Positions 8,231-17,840 are shown, numbered from the stretch's first letter. The stretch is 64,000 bases of DNA from Acidobacteriaceae bacterium (GCA_030041435.1 JASHNW010000004.1:1-64000), one strand, 5' to 3'. Notes: generated by a model not told the origin, from the letters alone. Made by a program: numbers and translations.

Positions 8231-10774
8231 ATGGCTTTGAGCGTGATCCAGGACGTCCGCTTCGCTTCTCGCCAGCTCAGAAAGCTCCCCGCCTTCACCG
8301 TCACCGCCATTCTCACTCTGGCTCTCGGCATCGGCGCCAACGCCGCCATCTTCACCCTCGTTAATGCCGTCCTCATGCGCAACCTGCCCGTCGCGGACCC
8401 CGCCACCCTCGTGCGCCTCGGCAACACCGACGACTGCTGCGTCAACGGCGGCGGAACTCCCGACAACGATTCTTACTCTCTCTTCTCCACCGACACCTGG
8501 CAGCAGCTCCGCAAACAGCTCCCTGAGTTTCAGGAACTCGCCGCTATGGAATCCGGATTCAGCTACCGTCCGGTCACCGTTCGCCGCGACGCCACCCAGG
8601 AGACGGCGCGCTCGGCCATGGGCGAGTTCGTCTCCGGCAACTACTTCCGCACGTTCGGACTGCGTCCTGCGGCCGGCCGTCTGTTGACCGACTCCGATGA
8701 CACCCAGGGCGCTCCGATGGTGGCCGTCCTGAGCTACGAAAACTGGCACGACAATTACGCGAGCGACCCCTCCGTCGTCGGCACCACCTTCTGGATCAAC
8801 ACCAAACCCGTCCTCATCGCGGGCATTGCCCCGCAGGGCTTCTACGGCGACCGCCTCATTTCCACGCCGCCCGATTACTACCTGCCCATCCAGACCATGG
8901 ATACGATTCTCGGCGTCGATTACGTTCCCGATCCCACGGTGCATTGGCTCTACATGATCGGCCGCCTGCGGCCAGGCGTCGCGCCTGGGGCCCTCCAGAC
9001 CAAAATCAACGGCCTCTTCCGCCACATCGTGGCCTCCGACCCCATTTACTCCGGCGACAAAGGCAGAGCCGCTCTGGCGCGGGCGCACATCGTGCTCGCC
9101 CCGGCAGGCGCCGGCATCCGGAACCTCCAGGACCAGTACCAATCGAACCTCCACATGCTGCTGTGGATTTCGGCTCTCGTCCTGCTCATCGCCTGCGCGA
9201 ACATCGCCAATCTGCTGCTGGTCCGCGGCATGAGCCGCAAGGCGGAAATCTCGCTCCGCGTCGCTCTCGGCGCAGCGCGTCCTCGCATCATCCGCCAGTT
9301 GCTCACGGAAAGCATCCTGCTCGCGGGCTTGAGCGGCATCGCCGGGCTCCTGATCGCCTGGCTCGGATCCCGCGCTTTGCTGGTGATGGCCTTCCCCGGC
9401 GACCAGAACGTGCCCATTGACGCCAGCCCCTCCCTGCCCGTGCTCCTGTTTGCCTGCGCACTTTGCCTCGTCACCGGCATCCTGTTTGGGATTGCGCCGG
9501 CCTGGATCGCCGCACGCGCCCAGCCTGCCGACGCGCTGCGCTCCACAACCCGCACCACCACCGCCAGAGCCTCCGTGCTGCAGCGCTCGCTGGTCGTTCT
9601 CCAGGCTGCGCTTTCGCTCGTGCTCCTCATCGGAGCCGGCCTGTTCGCGCAAAGCCTTAACAGACTGCAGAGCTCCGACCTCAGACTCGACTCCCGCAAT
9701 CGCTACATCGTCCACATCAATCCTCAGGCGGCCGGCTATCTGCCTTCCAAACTCGCACCCCTCTACCAGGCCTTCCAGAACCGCTTTCACGCCATCCCCG
9801 GCGTCGTCCACGTCTCCTGGGCCACCTACACGCCGATGGAAGACAACAACTGGGACTCCGGTTTCAGGATCGAAGGCCGGCCTGACAACAACTTCGACGC
9901 CTCGCACATTCGCGTCTCGCCGGAATACTTCGACTCCGTCGGCACGCGGCTGCTTCTCGGCCGCACTTTTTCCCAGCAGGACTCGCCCACTGCGCCTACC
10001 GTCGCCATTGTGAACAAAACCTTCGTGCACGATGAAATCCCGGCAGGCACGAACCCCATCGGCGAGCACTTCGGGTTCGCTGGCGCCGACCATCCGCTCG
10101 AGTTTCAGATCGTCGGCGTCGTCGACGACACCACCTACACTGCCGTGCAATGGAAAGACCATCGCATGGTCTTCTTCCCCATGCTGCAGCGCCCCGCCAG
10201 CAACAAGGGCCCCATCGACACCGACACCTCTCTTTACCCCGGCGCCATCGTCCTTGAGACGGCGCATCCCATGCCCGACATGGAATCCATCGCCCGCCAG
10301 ACCCTGGCCTCCATCAATCCCAACCTGGCCATCGTGAAGTTTCAGACCTTTCAGCAGCAGATCGCCGACCGCTTCACTGAGGAGCGCCTGATTGCCCGCC
10401 TCACCCAGCTCTTCGGCGCGCTGGCGCTGCTGCTGGCCAGCATTGGCCTGTACGGCGTCACTGCCTACACCGTCGCGCGGCAGACCAGCGAGATCGGTAT
10501 CCGCATGGCCCTCGGCGCGCGTCGTCTCGGCGTGGTCGCCATGGTTCTGCGCGGCGCCATCGTCCAGATCGTCCTCGGCCTCGCCATTGGGATTCCTGCG
10601 GCGTACTTCTGCGTGCGCTACGTCGAATCCCAGCTCTACGACGTCAAGGGCGTCAATCCCATGATCCTCTCCGTGGCGATTGCCACACTCGTTCTCGCCG
10701 CCGTTATCGCCGGACTTATTCCGGCCCAGCGCGCCGCGTCGATCGATCCGGCTGAGGTGCTAAGGATGGAGTAG
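8231..10774 (+). CDS. ADOP-family ABC transporter permease (MacB/FtsX type), copy 1
   Basis: 847 residues. The ATG at 8231 has AAGGAG 6-7 nt upstream; the in-frame extension to 7898 is not supported. It begins ALSVIQDVRFASRQLRKLPAF followed by TM1 (TLALGIGANAAIFTLVNAVL). Then comes a large periplasmic MacB-PCD domain, three helices with MSRKAEISLRVALGAARPR, a second PCD domain, and a final FtsX domain with the mirror motif [16 protein letters not shown], ending DPAEVLRME. This duplicated orphan permease layout is characteristic of Acidobacteria. Unlike the two other copies here, it lacks the N-terminal cytoplasmic extension and a PadR partner. No ATPase gene is adjacent. Likely role: mechanotransmission or export with a MacA/MacB-like ATPase encoded elsewhere. 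Confidence 0.92.
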   Translation: MALSVIQDVRFASRQLRKLPAFTVTAILTLALGIGANAAIFTLVNAVLMRNLPVADPATLVRLGNTDDCCVNGGGTPDNDSYSLFSTDTWQQLRKQLPEFQELAAMESGFSYRPVTVRRDATQETARSAMGEFVSGNYFRTFGLRPAAGRLLTDSDDTQGAPMVAVLSYENWHDNYASDPSVVGTTFWINTKPVLIAGIAPQGFYGDRLISTPPDYYLPIQTMDTILGVDYVPDPTVHWLYMIGRLRPGVAPGALQTKINGLFRHIVASDPIYSGDKGRAALARAHIVLAPAGAGIRNLQDQYQSNLHMLLWISALVLLIACANIANLLLVRGMSRKAEISLRVALGAARPRIIRQLLTESILLAGLSGIAGLLIAWLGSRALLVMAFPGDQNVPIDASPSLPVLLFACALCLVTGILFGIAPAWIAARAQPADALRSTTRTTTARASVLQRSLVVLQAALSLVLLIGAGLFAQSLNRLQSSDLRLDSRNRYIVHINPQAAGYLPSKLAPLYQAFQNRFHAIPGVVHVSWATYTPMEDNNWDSGFRIEGRPDNNFDASHIRVSPEYFDSVGTRLLLGRTFSQQDSPTAPTVAIVNKTFVHDEIPAGTNPIGEHFGFAGADHPLEFQIVGVVDDTTYTAVQWKDHRMVFFPMLQRPASNKGPIDTDTSLYPGAIVLETAHPMPDMESIARQTLASINPNLAIVKFQTFQQQIADRFTEERLIARLTQLFGALALLLASIGLYGVTAYTVARQTSEIGIRMALGARRLGVVAMVLRGAIVQIVLGLAIGIPAAYFCVRYVESQLYDVKGVNPMILSVAIATLVLAAVIAGLIPAQRAASIDPAEVLRME

Positions 10775-10932
10775 CGCCCGGAAGCTCAAGTGTTGCTAAA
10801 GCGCCAAATCGCCCACTTGCCCCTTCTGGCTGCTTCTCTGCCCATCCGGAAATTGACCCCAAAATCCCCCCTCGACAGAAAAAGTGAAACCGCGCACCAT
10901 CGTTCCAGGTCTCACCGCACAGGAAGGCCATC

Positions 10933-11532
10933 GTGAACCTTGCGCCCGACGAAGACCGCGCTGCAGTGGCCGCTGTGCTGGCCGGCGATACGGCCGCCTT
11001 TAGCGGTATCGTGTGCCGCTGGCAAACGCCGCTCGTCAACCTCGCATGGCGCTTCTGCCGCGATCGCGGCCGTGCCGAGGAGATGGCCCAGGAAGCCTTC
11101 CTGCGCGCCTTCCGCAATCTCGCCCAATGGCGCGGCGATGCGGCCTTCTCCACCTGGCTCTTCGCGCTCGCCGCCAACCTCTACCGCACCCAGCTGCGCC
11201 GCATCCCCGCCACCATGCTCTCGCTCGACGAGATTGCCGAGCCCCCCGACAGCCGCCGCTCCGCAACCGCCGCCCTGGACGACGCCAGCCGCGACGAAGC
11301 CCTGCGCCGCGCCGTCCTCGCCCTGCCGCCCAAATATCGCGACGCCGTCTTGCTCTTCTACTTCCACGATCAGGACGTGCCCGCCGCCGCCCGCACCCTC
11401 CGCGTCCCCGAGGGCACGGTTAAAGCGCGCCTCTTTCGCGGACGCGAGCTGCTGCGCAGCAAGTTCTCCCGCCCCCGTCTAACCACCAGGGCGGCCAAAT
11501 TCTCCCGGCCCGAGCCAAAGGAGGCCCAATGA
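10933..11532 (+). CDS. ECF-type RNA polymerase sigma factor
   Basis: 199 residues. Sigma region 2 is seen in RFCRDRGRAEEMAQEAFLRA and FSTWLFALAANLYRTQLRR. Region 4 is seen in ALPPKYRDAVLLFYFHDQD followed by VPEGTVKARLFRGRELL (helix-turn-helix). The start is GTG at 10933 with AGGAAGG upstream. The stop overlaps the ATG of the next gene (ATGA at 11529-11532), so the two are translationally coupled, as usual for a sigma/anti-sigma pair. The C-terminal 30 residues are an Arg/Lys/Pro-rich tail. The regulon is unknown. Confidence 0.9.
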   Translation: MNLAPDEDRAAVAAVLAGDTAAFSGIVCRWQTPLVNLAWRFCRDRGRAEEMAQEAFLRAFRNLAQWRGDAAFSTWLFALAANLYRTQLRRIPATMLSLDEIAEPPDSRRSATAALDDASRDEALRRAVLALPPKYRDAVLLFYFHDQDVPAAARTLRVPEGTVKARLFRGRELLRSKFSRPRLTTRAAKFSRPEPKEAQ

Positions 11533-11966
11533 AACCGCGCGTGCCGAATCCTCATCTGACAGACGCCCAGCTCGACGCCGCTCTTGGCGCGGAGCAGGAC
11601 GGAATTCTGCCCTCCTCCGGCTTTGCCGGCTCCGTCATGGCCGCGGTCGCGCGCGAGGCTGCCGCCCCCGCACCCATCCCCTTTCCGTGGAAGCGCGCCA
11701 TCCCCGGCCTCGTTGCCGCCGCCGCCGCCCTCGCCCTCATCGTTACCCTCCTCGCCGCTGTCCTGCGCTCCCGGGGCGCCGCATCGCAAAGCGCCGTCGC
11801 CGGCGCCATGGCTCCCGCTGTCTCCTCCGCCACATTCTGGAGTCAGCAAATGCTGGCCCTCTGGCTCCATCGCGCCGCCAGCCCCGACGTCCTCTGGCCG
11901 CTGGCCAGCGTGGCCATCCCGCTCCTCTGCCTGCTCCTCATGCGTCGCCTGCTCTTCGCGCGATAA
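11529..11966 (+). CDS. Probable membrane anti-sigma factor
   Basis: 145 residues, starting inside the sigma gene's stop codon (ATGA) with a strong AAAGGAGG site. The N-terminal ~50 residues are cytoplasmic (TDAQLDAALGAEQDG). One membrane helix spans about residues 56-79, and a second hydrophobic segment near 121-138 precedes the end MRRLLFAR. There is no HxxxCxxC zinc motif, so it is not a ZAS-type anti-sigma factor. The role is inferred from coupling to the ECF gene and from topology. Confidence 0.65.
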   Translation: MKPRVPNPHLTDAQLDAALGAEQDGILPSSGFAGSVMAAVAREAAAPAPIPFPWKRAIPGLVAAAAALALIVTLLAAVLRSRGAASQSAVAGAMAPAVSSATFWSQQMLALWLHRAASPDVLWPLASVAIPLLCLLLMRRLLFAR

Positions 11967-11990
11967 AGGCGGCAGCGAGTCGCGTTTTTA

Positions 11991-12063
11991 GCTGGGAGCT
12001 GGGAGCTGGGAGCCGGGAGCTGATAGCCGTTAGCCTCCCGCTCGCAGCTCCCAGCTCCCAGCC
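11991..12063. repeat. Inverted pair of GGGAGCT heptamer arrays (large hairpin)
   Basis: GGGAGCT-type units run forward from 11991 to about 12031 and reappear as AGCTCCC units at 12040-12063. The transcript downstream of the anti-sigma gene could therefore fold into a long stem. It may act as a terminator or mRNA stabiliser, though no U-tract follows. Confidence 0.7.
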
Positions 12064-12114
12064 GTATGCTGGCCGCCCCACCCCTGACCGCCTCACCCCT
12101 GGCCGCTCCCGGCG

Positions 12115-12150
12115 CCCAGCTACCAGCTATCCGCTATCCGCTACCCGCTG
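12115..12150. repeat. Degenerate heptamer array (CCAGCTA/TCCGCTA type)
   Basis: Units CCAGCTA, CCAGCTA, TCCGCTA, TCCGCTA and CCCGCTG, almost the same as at 2371-2400. The array ends immediately before the promoter of the FHA-PP2C gene. Confidence 0.75.
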
Positions 12151-12157
12151 TTTTCCC

Positions 12158-12163
12158 TATAAT
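12158..12163 (+). promoter_or_regulatory. -10 element TATAAT, probable leaderless promoter
   Basis: A perfect TATAAT ends 8 nt before the ATG at 12172, and no Shine-Dalgarno sequence is present. Transcription would start at or within a base or two of the start codon. A -35 hexamer is not obvious because a repeat array lies upstream. Confidence 0.6.
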
Positions 12164-12171
12164 CCTTGCCA

Positions 12172-13779
12172 ATGTCCACGAACCCTTCTCCGCTCGCTTT
12201 TGTGCTGGTCGACGGGCCCAGCCGGAAGACGGGCAGCATCACGCATTCCCCCTTCACCGTCGGCCGCCTGCCGGAGAACGATCTCGTGCTCTCCCATCCC
12301 TACGTCTCCCGCCGCCACGCCGAGCTCATCCTCGCCGACGACGGCTGCTACATCGTCGATCAGGGCAGCCGTCACGGCACCTTCGTCAACGGCAAGCAGA
12401 TCGCCGCCCGCCAGGTCATCGGCGAAGAGGACACCGTCCACTTCGGCGCCCTCGACGGTCCCTGCCTCCGCATCGGCGCGCTCGAAGTCAATCCCGGCTC
12501 GACCATCCGCGACATCATCAGCCAGATCCCCGAAGTCGGCGCATCCGGCACCACCGCGCTGGAACGGCTGAACTGGTTCTTCGAATCCGCGCGCAAGCTC
12601 AAAGCCGGCGGCGCCGTCGATCAGATCCTCGGCGCGCTGCTCGAAACCACCCTCCAGCTCACCCAGGTGGAGCGCGGCTACGTCTTCCTCTGCAACGACG
12701 CCGGCGAACTGGAGCTGGCCCTGGGCCGCGACGATCACGGCGAAGCCCTCACCGACGAGGAAACCCTCTCCCACGGCGCCATCCGCCAGGCCGTCGACAA
12801 CGCCAGCGAATACATCCTCACGGACACGCTCAGCGCCGACCCCGAAGCCCGCTCCGCCTCCATCGTCGCCCACAGCATCCGCTCCGTCATCTGCATCCCG
12901 CTGCGCAAGCACCGCCCCGGCGCCGGCCGCGAAACCGAACTTCTCGGCCTGCTCTATCTCGACAGCCGCCTCAGGGCCGGCAGCCTCACCCAGATCGACA
13001 ACGACCTGCTGCGCACCATCGCCACCGACGCCGCCGCCCTCATTGACAATGCCAACCTAGCCATCTCCGAGGAGCGCGAGCGCCGCTACCGCGAAGAGCT
13101 CAACATCGCTGCGGAAATTCAGCGCAGCCTCATGACCACCCGCCTGCCCACGCTCTCCTGGGCCCAGGTCTCCGCGCTCTCCGTCGCCTGCCGTGAGGTG
13201 GGAGGCGATTTCTTCGACGTCATCGACAACGGCGACTCGCTCTCCATGGTGGTCGCCGACATCTCCGGCAAAGGAATCTCCGCGGCCATCCTTGCTTCCA
13301 CGCTGCAGGGCCTCATCTACTCCCAGCTGGCCGCGCGCCAGCCCCTCACCACCATCGCCGAGGTCGTCAACCGCTACATCTGCAGCAAGAACATCGAGAA
13401 GTACGCCACCATGTGCATTCTGCGCCTCACCCCCGACGGCCGCCTCGAGTACATCAACTGCGGCCATGTGCCGCCGTTTCTCTACGCCGGGACCTGCCGG
13501 CGCCTCGAGGAGTCGAACCTGCCCGTCGGCCTCATCGAGGGCGCGCCCTTCCAGTCCGGAGAGGTGCATCTGACCAGCGGCGCCCGCGTATTAATTGTCA
13601 CCGACGGTGTTACAGAAGCGCAGTTGCCCGACGGCGACTTCTACGGAGAAGAACCTCTCACCGCGCCGCCCATGGCCGCCGCCTCTCTCAACGACATCTG
13701 CGCGCAGGTGCAAACCGCCTGCGGCTCCCTCGCCGCCGACGACGACTGCACCCTGCTCGACGTCCGCTACCTGGGATAG
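12172..13779 (+). CDS. FHA-GAF-PP2C (SpoIIE/RsbU-type) serine phosphatase
   Basis: 535 residues. An FHA phosphothreonine-binding domain covers about residues 22-95 (FTVGRLPENDLVLSHPYVSRRHAEL, split over the GR, SxxH signature). A GAF-like sensor follows (about 125-300), then a short coiled linker (SEERERRYREELNIAAEIQRSL). The C-terminal PP2C/SpoIIE domain has the metal-binding motifs CREVGGDFFDV, VADISGKG, GHVPPFLY and LIVTDGVTEA. Such proteins dephosphorylate anti-sigma-antagonist-like partners. FHA binding suggests input from Ser/Thr kinases, and one is encoded 2.6 kb away. Translation appears leaderless (TATAAT just upstream). The TTG six bases earlier is a less likely start. Confidence 0.93.
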   Translation: MSTNPSPLAFVLVDGPSRKTGSITHSPFTVGRLPENDLVLSHPYVSRRHAELILADDGCYIVDQGSRHGTFVNGKQIAARQVIGEEDTVHFGALDGPCLRIGALEVNPGSTIRDIISQIPEVGASGTTALERLNWFFESARKLKAGGAVDQILGALLETTLQLTQVERGYVFLCNDAGELELALGRDDHGEALTDEETLSHGAIRQAVDNASEYILTDTLSADPEARSASIVAHSIRSVICIPLRKHRPGAGRETELLGLLYLDSRLRAGSLTQIDNDLLRTIATDAAALIDNANLAISEERERRYREELNIAAEIQRSLMTTRLPTLSWAQVSALSVACREVGGDFFDVIDNGDSLSMVVADISGKGISAAILASTLQGLIYSQLAARQPLTTIAEVVNRYICSKNIEKYATMCILRLTPDGRLEYINCGHVPPFLYAGTCRRLEESNLPVGLIEGAPFQSGEVHLTSGARVLIVTDGVTEAQLPDGDFYGEEPLTAPPMAAASLNDICAQVQTACGSLAADDDCTLLDVRYLG

Positions 13780-13920
13780 ATCGGGCACGACTCGAATCTC
13801 CCCCCACTTTCCCCTTGCTTTCCCCTCCCCCCTCTCGGCATACTTGCCCAGTCATTCCCCCATCGTCTCTTCTCCCCTGGGACACTCTCCCATCAACCGC
13901 AGTTGGAGGAGGATCGTGTA

Positions 13921-14541
13921 GTGAAAGTCGCTCTCGCTGTTCTCGCTCTGTTTTCAGCCGCACCCCTCATCGCACAGTCCGGCCAGGCTCCGGCAGCCCC
14001 CACCAACCTCAGCGCCTCCGGGCAGGGCATCACCGTCCTCAGCCCCGAGTGCGCCGCCGACACCGACGCCGAAAATCTCTGCGCCTGGGATTCTCCCCGC
14101 GGAACCCACGGCCGCAAGTGCACCCTCGACGTAGAAAAAATGCGCCGCACTCACCCCTGCGACTTCACCAAAGCCTCGCTGGCCGACATGACCGACCACA
14201 AGCCGATGTGCATTTCCATCAAGGATGCCGAGCACATCGCCTTTAAATCAGGCCGCAGCCGCCACTTCCGCGTCCGCCGCTTCGTCCCCATTACCGCCAC
14301 CGGCGACCACGGCCAGGCCTGCCCCAAAGACCCCTTCAAGACCGTCTTCGACCCAACGCATGTCAGCTTCGGCGACGCTTTTGACACTCTGGAGCCCAAC
14401 CCTCAGGCCAGCGGCTGCAAATACAAACTCGAAGTCCAGTTCGCAACCATCGACCCCAATTCCCCTGCGGAACCGAACGACGCGCACCACCGCCACTACG
14501 AGTGCCGCGACCCTCACCTGCTCCTGAAATCCGGCTCTTAA
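13921..14541 (+). CDS. Secreted cysteine-containing protein of unknown function
   Basis: 206 residues. The GTG at 13921 is preceded by GGAGGAGG about 9 nt away, and a signal peptide ends near LFSAAPLIAQS. The mature part holds eight Cys (contexts SPEC, NLCAW, RKC, HPCD, KPMC, QACP, SGCKY, YECRD), enough for several disulfides, which fits a periplasmic or extracellular location. No known domain is recognised. The 138-bp upstream gap is pyrimidine-rich. Confidence 0.75.
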   Translation: MKVALAVLALFSAAPLIAQSGQAPAAPTNLSASGQGITVLSPECAADTDAENLCAWDSPRGTHGRKCTLDVEKMRRTHPCDFTKASLADMTDHKPMCISIKDAEHIAFKSGRSRHFRVRRFVPITATGDHGQACPKDPFKTVFDPTHVSFGDAFDTLEPNPQASGCKYKLEVQFATIDPNSPAEPNDAHHRHYECRDPHLLLKSGS

Positions 14542-14648
14542 GCAGTATCGACCGATGCGATGTGCGCTCAACATCCGAATTGATTAACGAAGAAGGCGCC
14601 ATCATAGATGAAGAGGGCGTCACCCTGAGCGAAGGCCGCGCAGCGGCT

Positions 14649-14708
14649 GGAGTCGAAGAGCCTGGCCTGAGCCTGCCGAAGGCATCTGCATTTCTTGTCT
14701 GTTTTGTC
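14649..14708 (+). repeat. 60-bp dispersed repeat, copy A
   Basis: It matches the reverse complement of 36325-36384 at 54 of 60 positions by my alignment. The core is GGCCTGAGCCTGCCGAAGG. It lies between convergent genes, in a 260-bp gap without other features. Confidence 0.8.
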
Positions 14709-14807
14709 GAGCGCCTGGTCCGATCGATATCACCCATATCTCGATCCGGCCTGGCGCCTCGGCACAAACCGGCTTTTCGACTTGCCGCTTCACTCCTGGC
14801 CGCTTGT

Positions 14808-17474
14808 TTACTTCCCGCTCCCCGCCAGCGCCGCCAAATCCGGCGCAGTCTCGATATCCGCCTGCGAATATCCGTGCGCGATCGCGTTCCGGATCGCCTG
14901 CCGCGCATCGTCCTGCTCGCCCAGCCGCGCATACACCCGCGCCGCGTAGTAGTTCACCTCGGCATCTTCCGGAGCATGCTGCAGCGCGGTGTTCAGGTAC
15001 CTGAGCGCGTCCTGCTGCTGCCCCAGCGCCGCGGCGCAGTACGCAGCCACCATCAGCGCGTCCAGATCCTGCGCATTCACCCTCAGGCTGGCGGTGCTCA
15101 GCGCCAGCGCCCTGCGATACCGCGCATCCGCTTTGTCCTTCGCCGCGCCGCTCCACGCGTACGCGTCCGCCAGATCCGCCTGGATTGAGTTGAGCGTCGG
15201 CCGCATCGCCGCCGCCGCTTCCAGCGCCGGAATTGCCTTGCCGAACTCCCGCTTGTGCAGGTACACCTGCCCCAAATCCATATACGCAATGGCGTGCGGA
15301 CGCTCCTCGATGGCCCGCTGCAGAATCTCCGCAGCCGCGTCCAGCTTGCCCTCCAGGAAATACACCACCCCCAGCCGTCGGGCCAGGAAGCTGTTCTCCG
15401 GGAATTTCGCTACCGCGCCCTCCAGCACCTGCGCAGCCTCGGGATACTGCGCCCTCCGCACCAGGAAGTTCGCCAGCGCGTAATAGTTCGCCCAGTAGTA
15501 AGGCCGCGCGTCGATGGCTTCCTGATACACGTGCTGCGCCTCGCCCGGATTCTCCATCTCCTCCCACGTGCGCGCCAGGCCGTTCAGCGCCGTATCGCTC
15601 TGCGCATCCAGCTGCAGCGCCTTCTGGAACTCCGCCTGCGCCGGTTTCACCTGGCCGGTTCCGTCGTCGATGGTCGCCTGGCAAATCTGCGCCTCGGCCA
15701 CGGCATTGTTCAGCCGCAGCGCCTCGCCGCAGCTGGCCCGCGCCGGCGCAATCATCGCCGCGTCCGCATTCGCCACATACTCCGCCCACTGCGCCTCACC
15801 CAGCCCGGCATACGCCGCCGCAAACTGCGGATCTTCCCGCGTCGCCTCCGCGAAGCTGGCTACCGCGCTCTTCAGGTTGTCCGCAATCTGGAAGTCCCGC
15901 AGATAACCCACGCCGCGCAGATACGCGTCGTACGCCGCCGGATTCTTCGTCCCGAACTGCTCCGCCGTTTCCACCACCGGCGCCGCCGCCGATGTGCGCA
16001 GCATCTCCAGCACCCCGCGCACTACATGATCTTCCAGCGCAAACGGATCGGTCAGCTTCTCCACCAGCCGTCCCGAATCGAGGATCGTCCCCGCCGCGTT
16101 GCTCAGCTCATAGGTGATGCGCACCTCGTTCCGATATTGCTGGTAGCTCCCGTCGATCACCAGGTCCGCGCCCAGCTCCTTGTGCGCCTCGTCCGGCGTC
16201 GTCAGCGCATGCGCCCGCACCTCGCTCGCCGCCAGCACGTCGATCTTCGCCGCCGGCGCCACGCTCGCCAGGCTCGTCGTGATCGCCTCGCGCAGCCCCT
16301 CGCTGTACGCGTTCATCGCCGCCTGCCCGCTCTCTCCGCCCTCCCCGATCACATGGAACGGCAGCACCGCCAGCAGCCGCGTCTTCGGCGCCGCCGCCGC
16401 CGCCGGAAGCGCGCCTCCGCTCGCGTTGTGCAGTTTGTGACTGTGCATCACCAGCAGCTCAGTGGTGACGCCGAGCGCGGCCACTACAAATGTAAGCAAT
16501 ATTGTTACAATTTTTCCCTGCCGCCGCCGCGTATCCGGAACCAGCGGCATAAGATGCACCCCCGAGAGGCTCTGCTGCTGCAGCCCCTTCAGGTCCACCA
16601 CCAGGTCCCGCACCGTCGCGTAGCGCCGCTCCGGCTGCTTGCTCAGCGCCTTCCGGATCACCCGTCCCAGATCCTCCGGCAGCCCCCGCGTTTGCAGGTC
16701 CAGCTCCGCCGGCTCGTGCGACAGCGTCAGCAGCACGCTGTCCGCCGTGGTCTTCCCCTTGAACGGAGCTTTCCCGCCCGCCATCTCGTACAGCACCACG
16801 CCCAGCGCGAAAATATCCGACTGTTCCGTAGGCGCATTCTCGCGCAGGATTTCCGGAGCCATATATCCCGGCGTGCCGCGAAACGCCGCACCGCTCCCCG
16901 CCAGGCTCACCGTCTCGCTGGCCCCCGGCCTCGCCATCATCTGCGCCAGGCCGAAGTCCAGCACTTTGACGAAGCCCTGCTCCGTCACCATCACGTTTTC
17001 CGGCTTGATGTCGCAGTGCAGAACGCCGCTCGCGTGCGCCGCCTGGATCGTCTCCGCCAGTTGCACCGCCAGCGAGAAAAACGTCTCCGCGTCCATCGGC
17101 GCCACCAGCAGCGTGCGCAGGTCCTGCCCCGGCACGTACTCCATCGCCAGCAGCCATTCGCCCTTGTGGCTGCACACGTCGAACACCTGCGCGATGTGCG
17201 GGCTTTCGATGGCCGTGGCGCGCCTGGCCTCGCTCAGCAGCGTCCCGGTGCGCGACGGATCCACGCCATAGGTTCCCAGCAGCCGCTTCAGCACCAGCTT
17301 GCGGTGCAGCACGCGGTCTTCCGCCAGCCACGCCTCGCCCATGCCGCCCGCGCCCAGCCGCCGTTTCACCACGTACCGCTCGGCGACCACCTCTTCGGGA
17401 GCGAGGCTCGCGGGCGCCGGCGTGCTGCCGGCGGACTGGGGCGTGAGTCCGCGCGAAATCTCCGGAACCGGCAC
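14808..17474 (-). CDS. Membrane Ser/Thr protein kinase with TPR sensor tail
   Basis: 888 residues. The kinase domain (about 33-300) has the Gly loop LGAGGMGEAW, Lys63 (LVLKRLL), the catalytic loop HCDIKPEN (153-160), DFG (173-175), GTPGYMAPEI and DIFALGVVLYE. A single membrane helix spans about 322-343. A TolB/PknD-like segment (RLLAVLPFHVIGEGGESG) and about eight TPR units fill the periplasmic C-terminus (AAAYAGLGEAQWAEY, ALNGLARTWEEME, AYMDLGQVYLHKRE). The start is GTG at 17474 with AAGGA upstream. The HRD arginine is replaced by Cys, so activation-loop control is probably unlike RD kinases. Typical acidobacterial pknB-like receptor kinase. Confidence 0.93.
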   Translation of the reverse strand: MPVPEISRGLTPQSAGSTPAPASLAPEEVVAERYVVKRRLGAGGMGEAWLAEDRVLHRKLVLKRLLGTYGVDPSRTGTLLSEARRATAIESPHIAQVFDVCSHKGEWLLAMEYVPGQDLRTLLVAPMDAETFFSLAVQLAETIQAAHASGVLHCDIKPENVMVTEQGFVKVLDFGLAQMMARPGASETVSLAGSGAAFRGTPGYMAPEILRENAPTEQSDIFALGVVLYEMAGGKAPFKGKTTADSVLLTLSHEPAELDLQTRGLPEDLGRVIRKALSKQPERRYATVRDLVVDLKGLQQQSLSGVHLMPLVPDTRRRQGKIVTILLTFVVAALGVTTELLVMHSHKLHNASGGALPAAAAAPKTRLLAVLPFHVIGEGGESGQAAMNAYSEGLREAITTSLASVAPAAKIDVLAASEVRAHALTTPDEAHKELGADLVIDGSYQQYRNEVRITYELSNAAGTILDSGRLVEKLTDPFALEDHVVRGVLEMLRTSAAAPVVETAEQFGTKNPAAYDAYLRGVGYLRDFQIADNLKSAVASFAEATREDPQFAAAYAGLGEAQWAEYVANADAAMIAPARASCGEALRLNNAVAEAQICQATIDDGTGQVKPAQAEFQKALQLDAQSDTALNGLARTWEEMENPGEAQHVYQEAIDARPYYWANYYALANFLVRRAQYPEAAQVLEGAVAKFPENSFLARRLGVVYFLEGKLDAAAEILQRAIEERPHAIAYMDLGQVYLHKREFGKAIPALEAAAAMRPTLNSIQADLADAYAWSGAAKDKADARYRRALALSTASLRVNAQDLDALMVAAYCAAALGQQQDALRYLNTALQHAPEDAEVNYYAARVYARLGEQDDARQAIRNAIAHGYSQADIETAPDLAALAGSGK

Positions 17475-17603
17475 AGCGTCCTTGTCCTCGCCGCTCCAGC
17501 CGACCTGGATGGAATTGGGATTTTGGGGGAAGGTCCGCGGCTGGCCTGATACTACCCCGCTCCGCTACGGAGAACAACTCAGAGCATTGCCCACTCTGGT
17601 CCC

Positions 17604-17704
17604 TTCGCCGCGTCGCGCCGCGCCTGGTCGCCGCGAAAGAGTCGTTACAGTTTGCGGATGATTTCTCCGGGCTCTCTGCGTCCTCTGTGGTGAATCAGAT
17701 CGGG
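17604..17704 (+). repeat. ~100-bp direct repeat, copy A
   Basis: Near-identical to 18261-18360. Shared cores include CGCGCCTGGTCG, TTTGCGGA and CTGCGTCCTCTGTGGTGAAT. The last core also occurs, reverse-complemented and altered, at about 56443-56475. Confidence 0.85.
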
Positions 17705-17840
17705 ATCCCCGCGACCTTCCCCATGGCCTTCAGGCCCGCGTTCCACAAGCCACAGAAGAACGCCGGCAGAGGCCTTCCCTTCTGTGTACTGACGTAATAA
17801 CACTGAATCGGTATTGATGACGCATCGGTAATTGGGTTGA

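Noticed and set aside
7964-10267. 767-codon minus-strand ORF antisense to ADOP-1
   Set aside because: Shadow of ADOP-1, dominated by Gly/Asp/Glu/Val runs and without recognisable domains.
15255-17549. 764-codon plus-strand ORF antisense to the Ser/Thr kinase
   Set aside because: Arg/His/Gln-rich shadow; the kinase on the other strand has all catalytic motifs.
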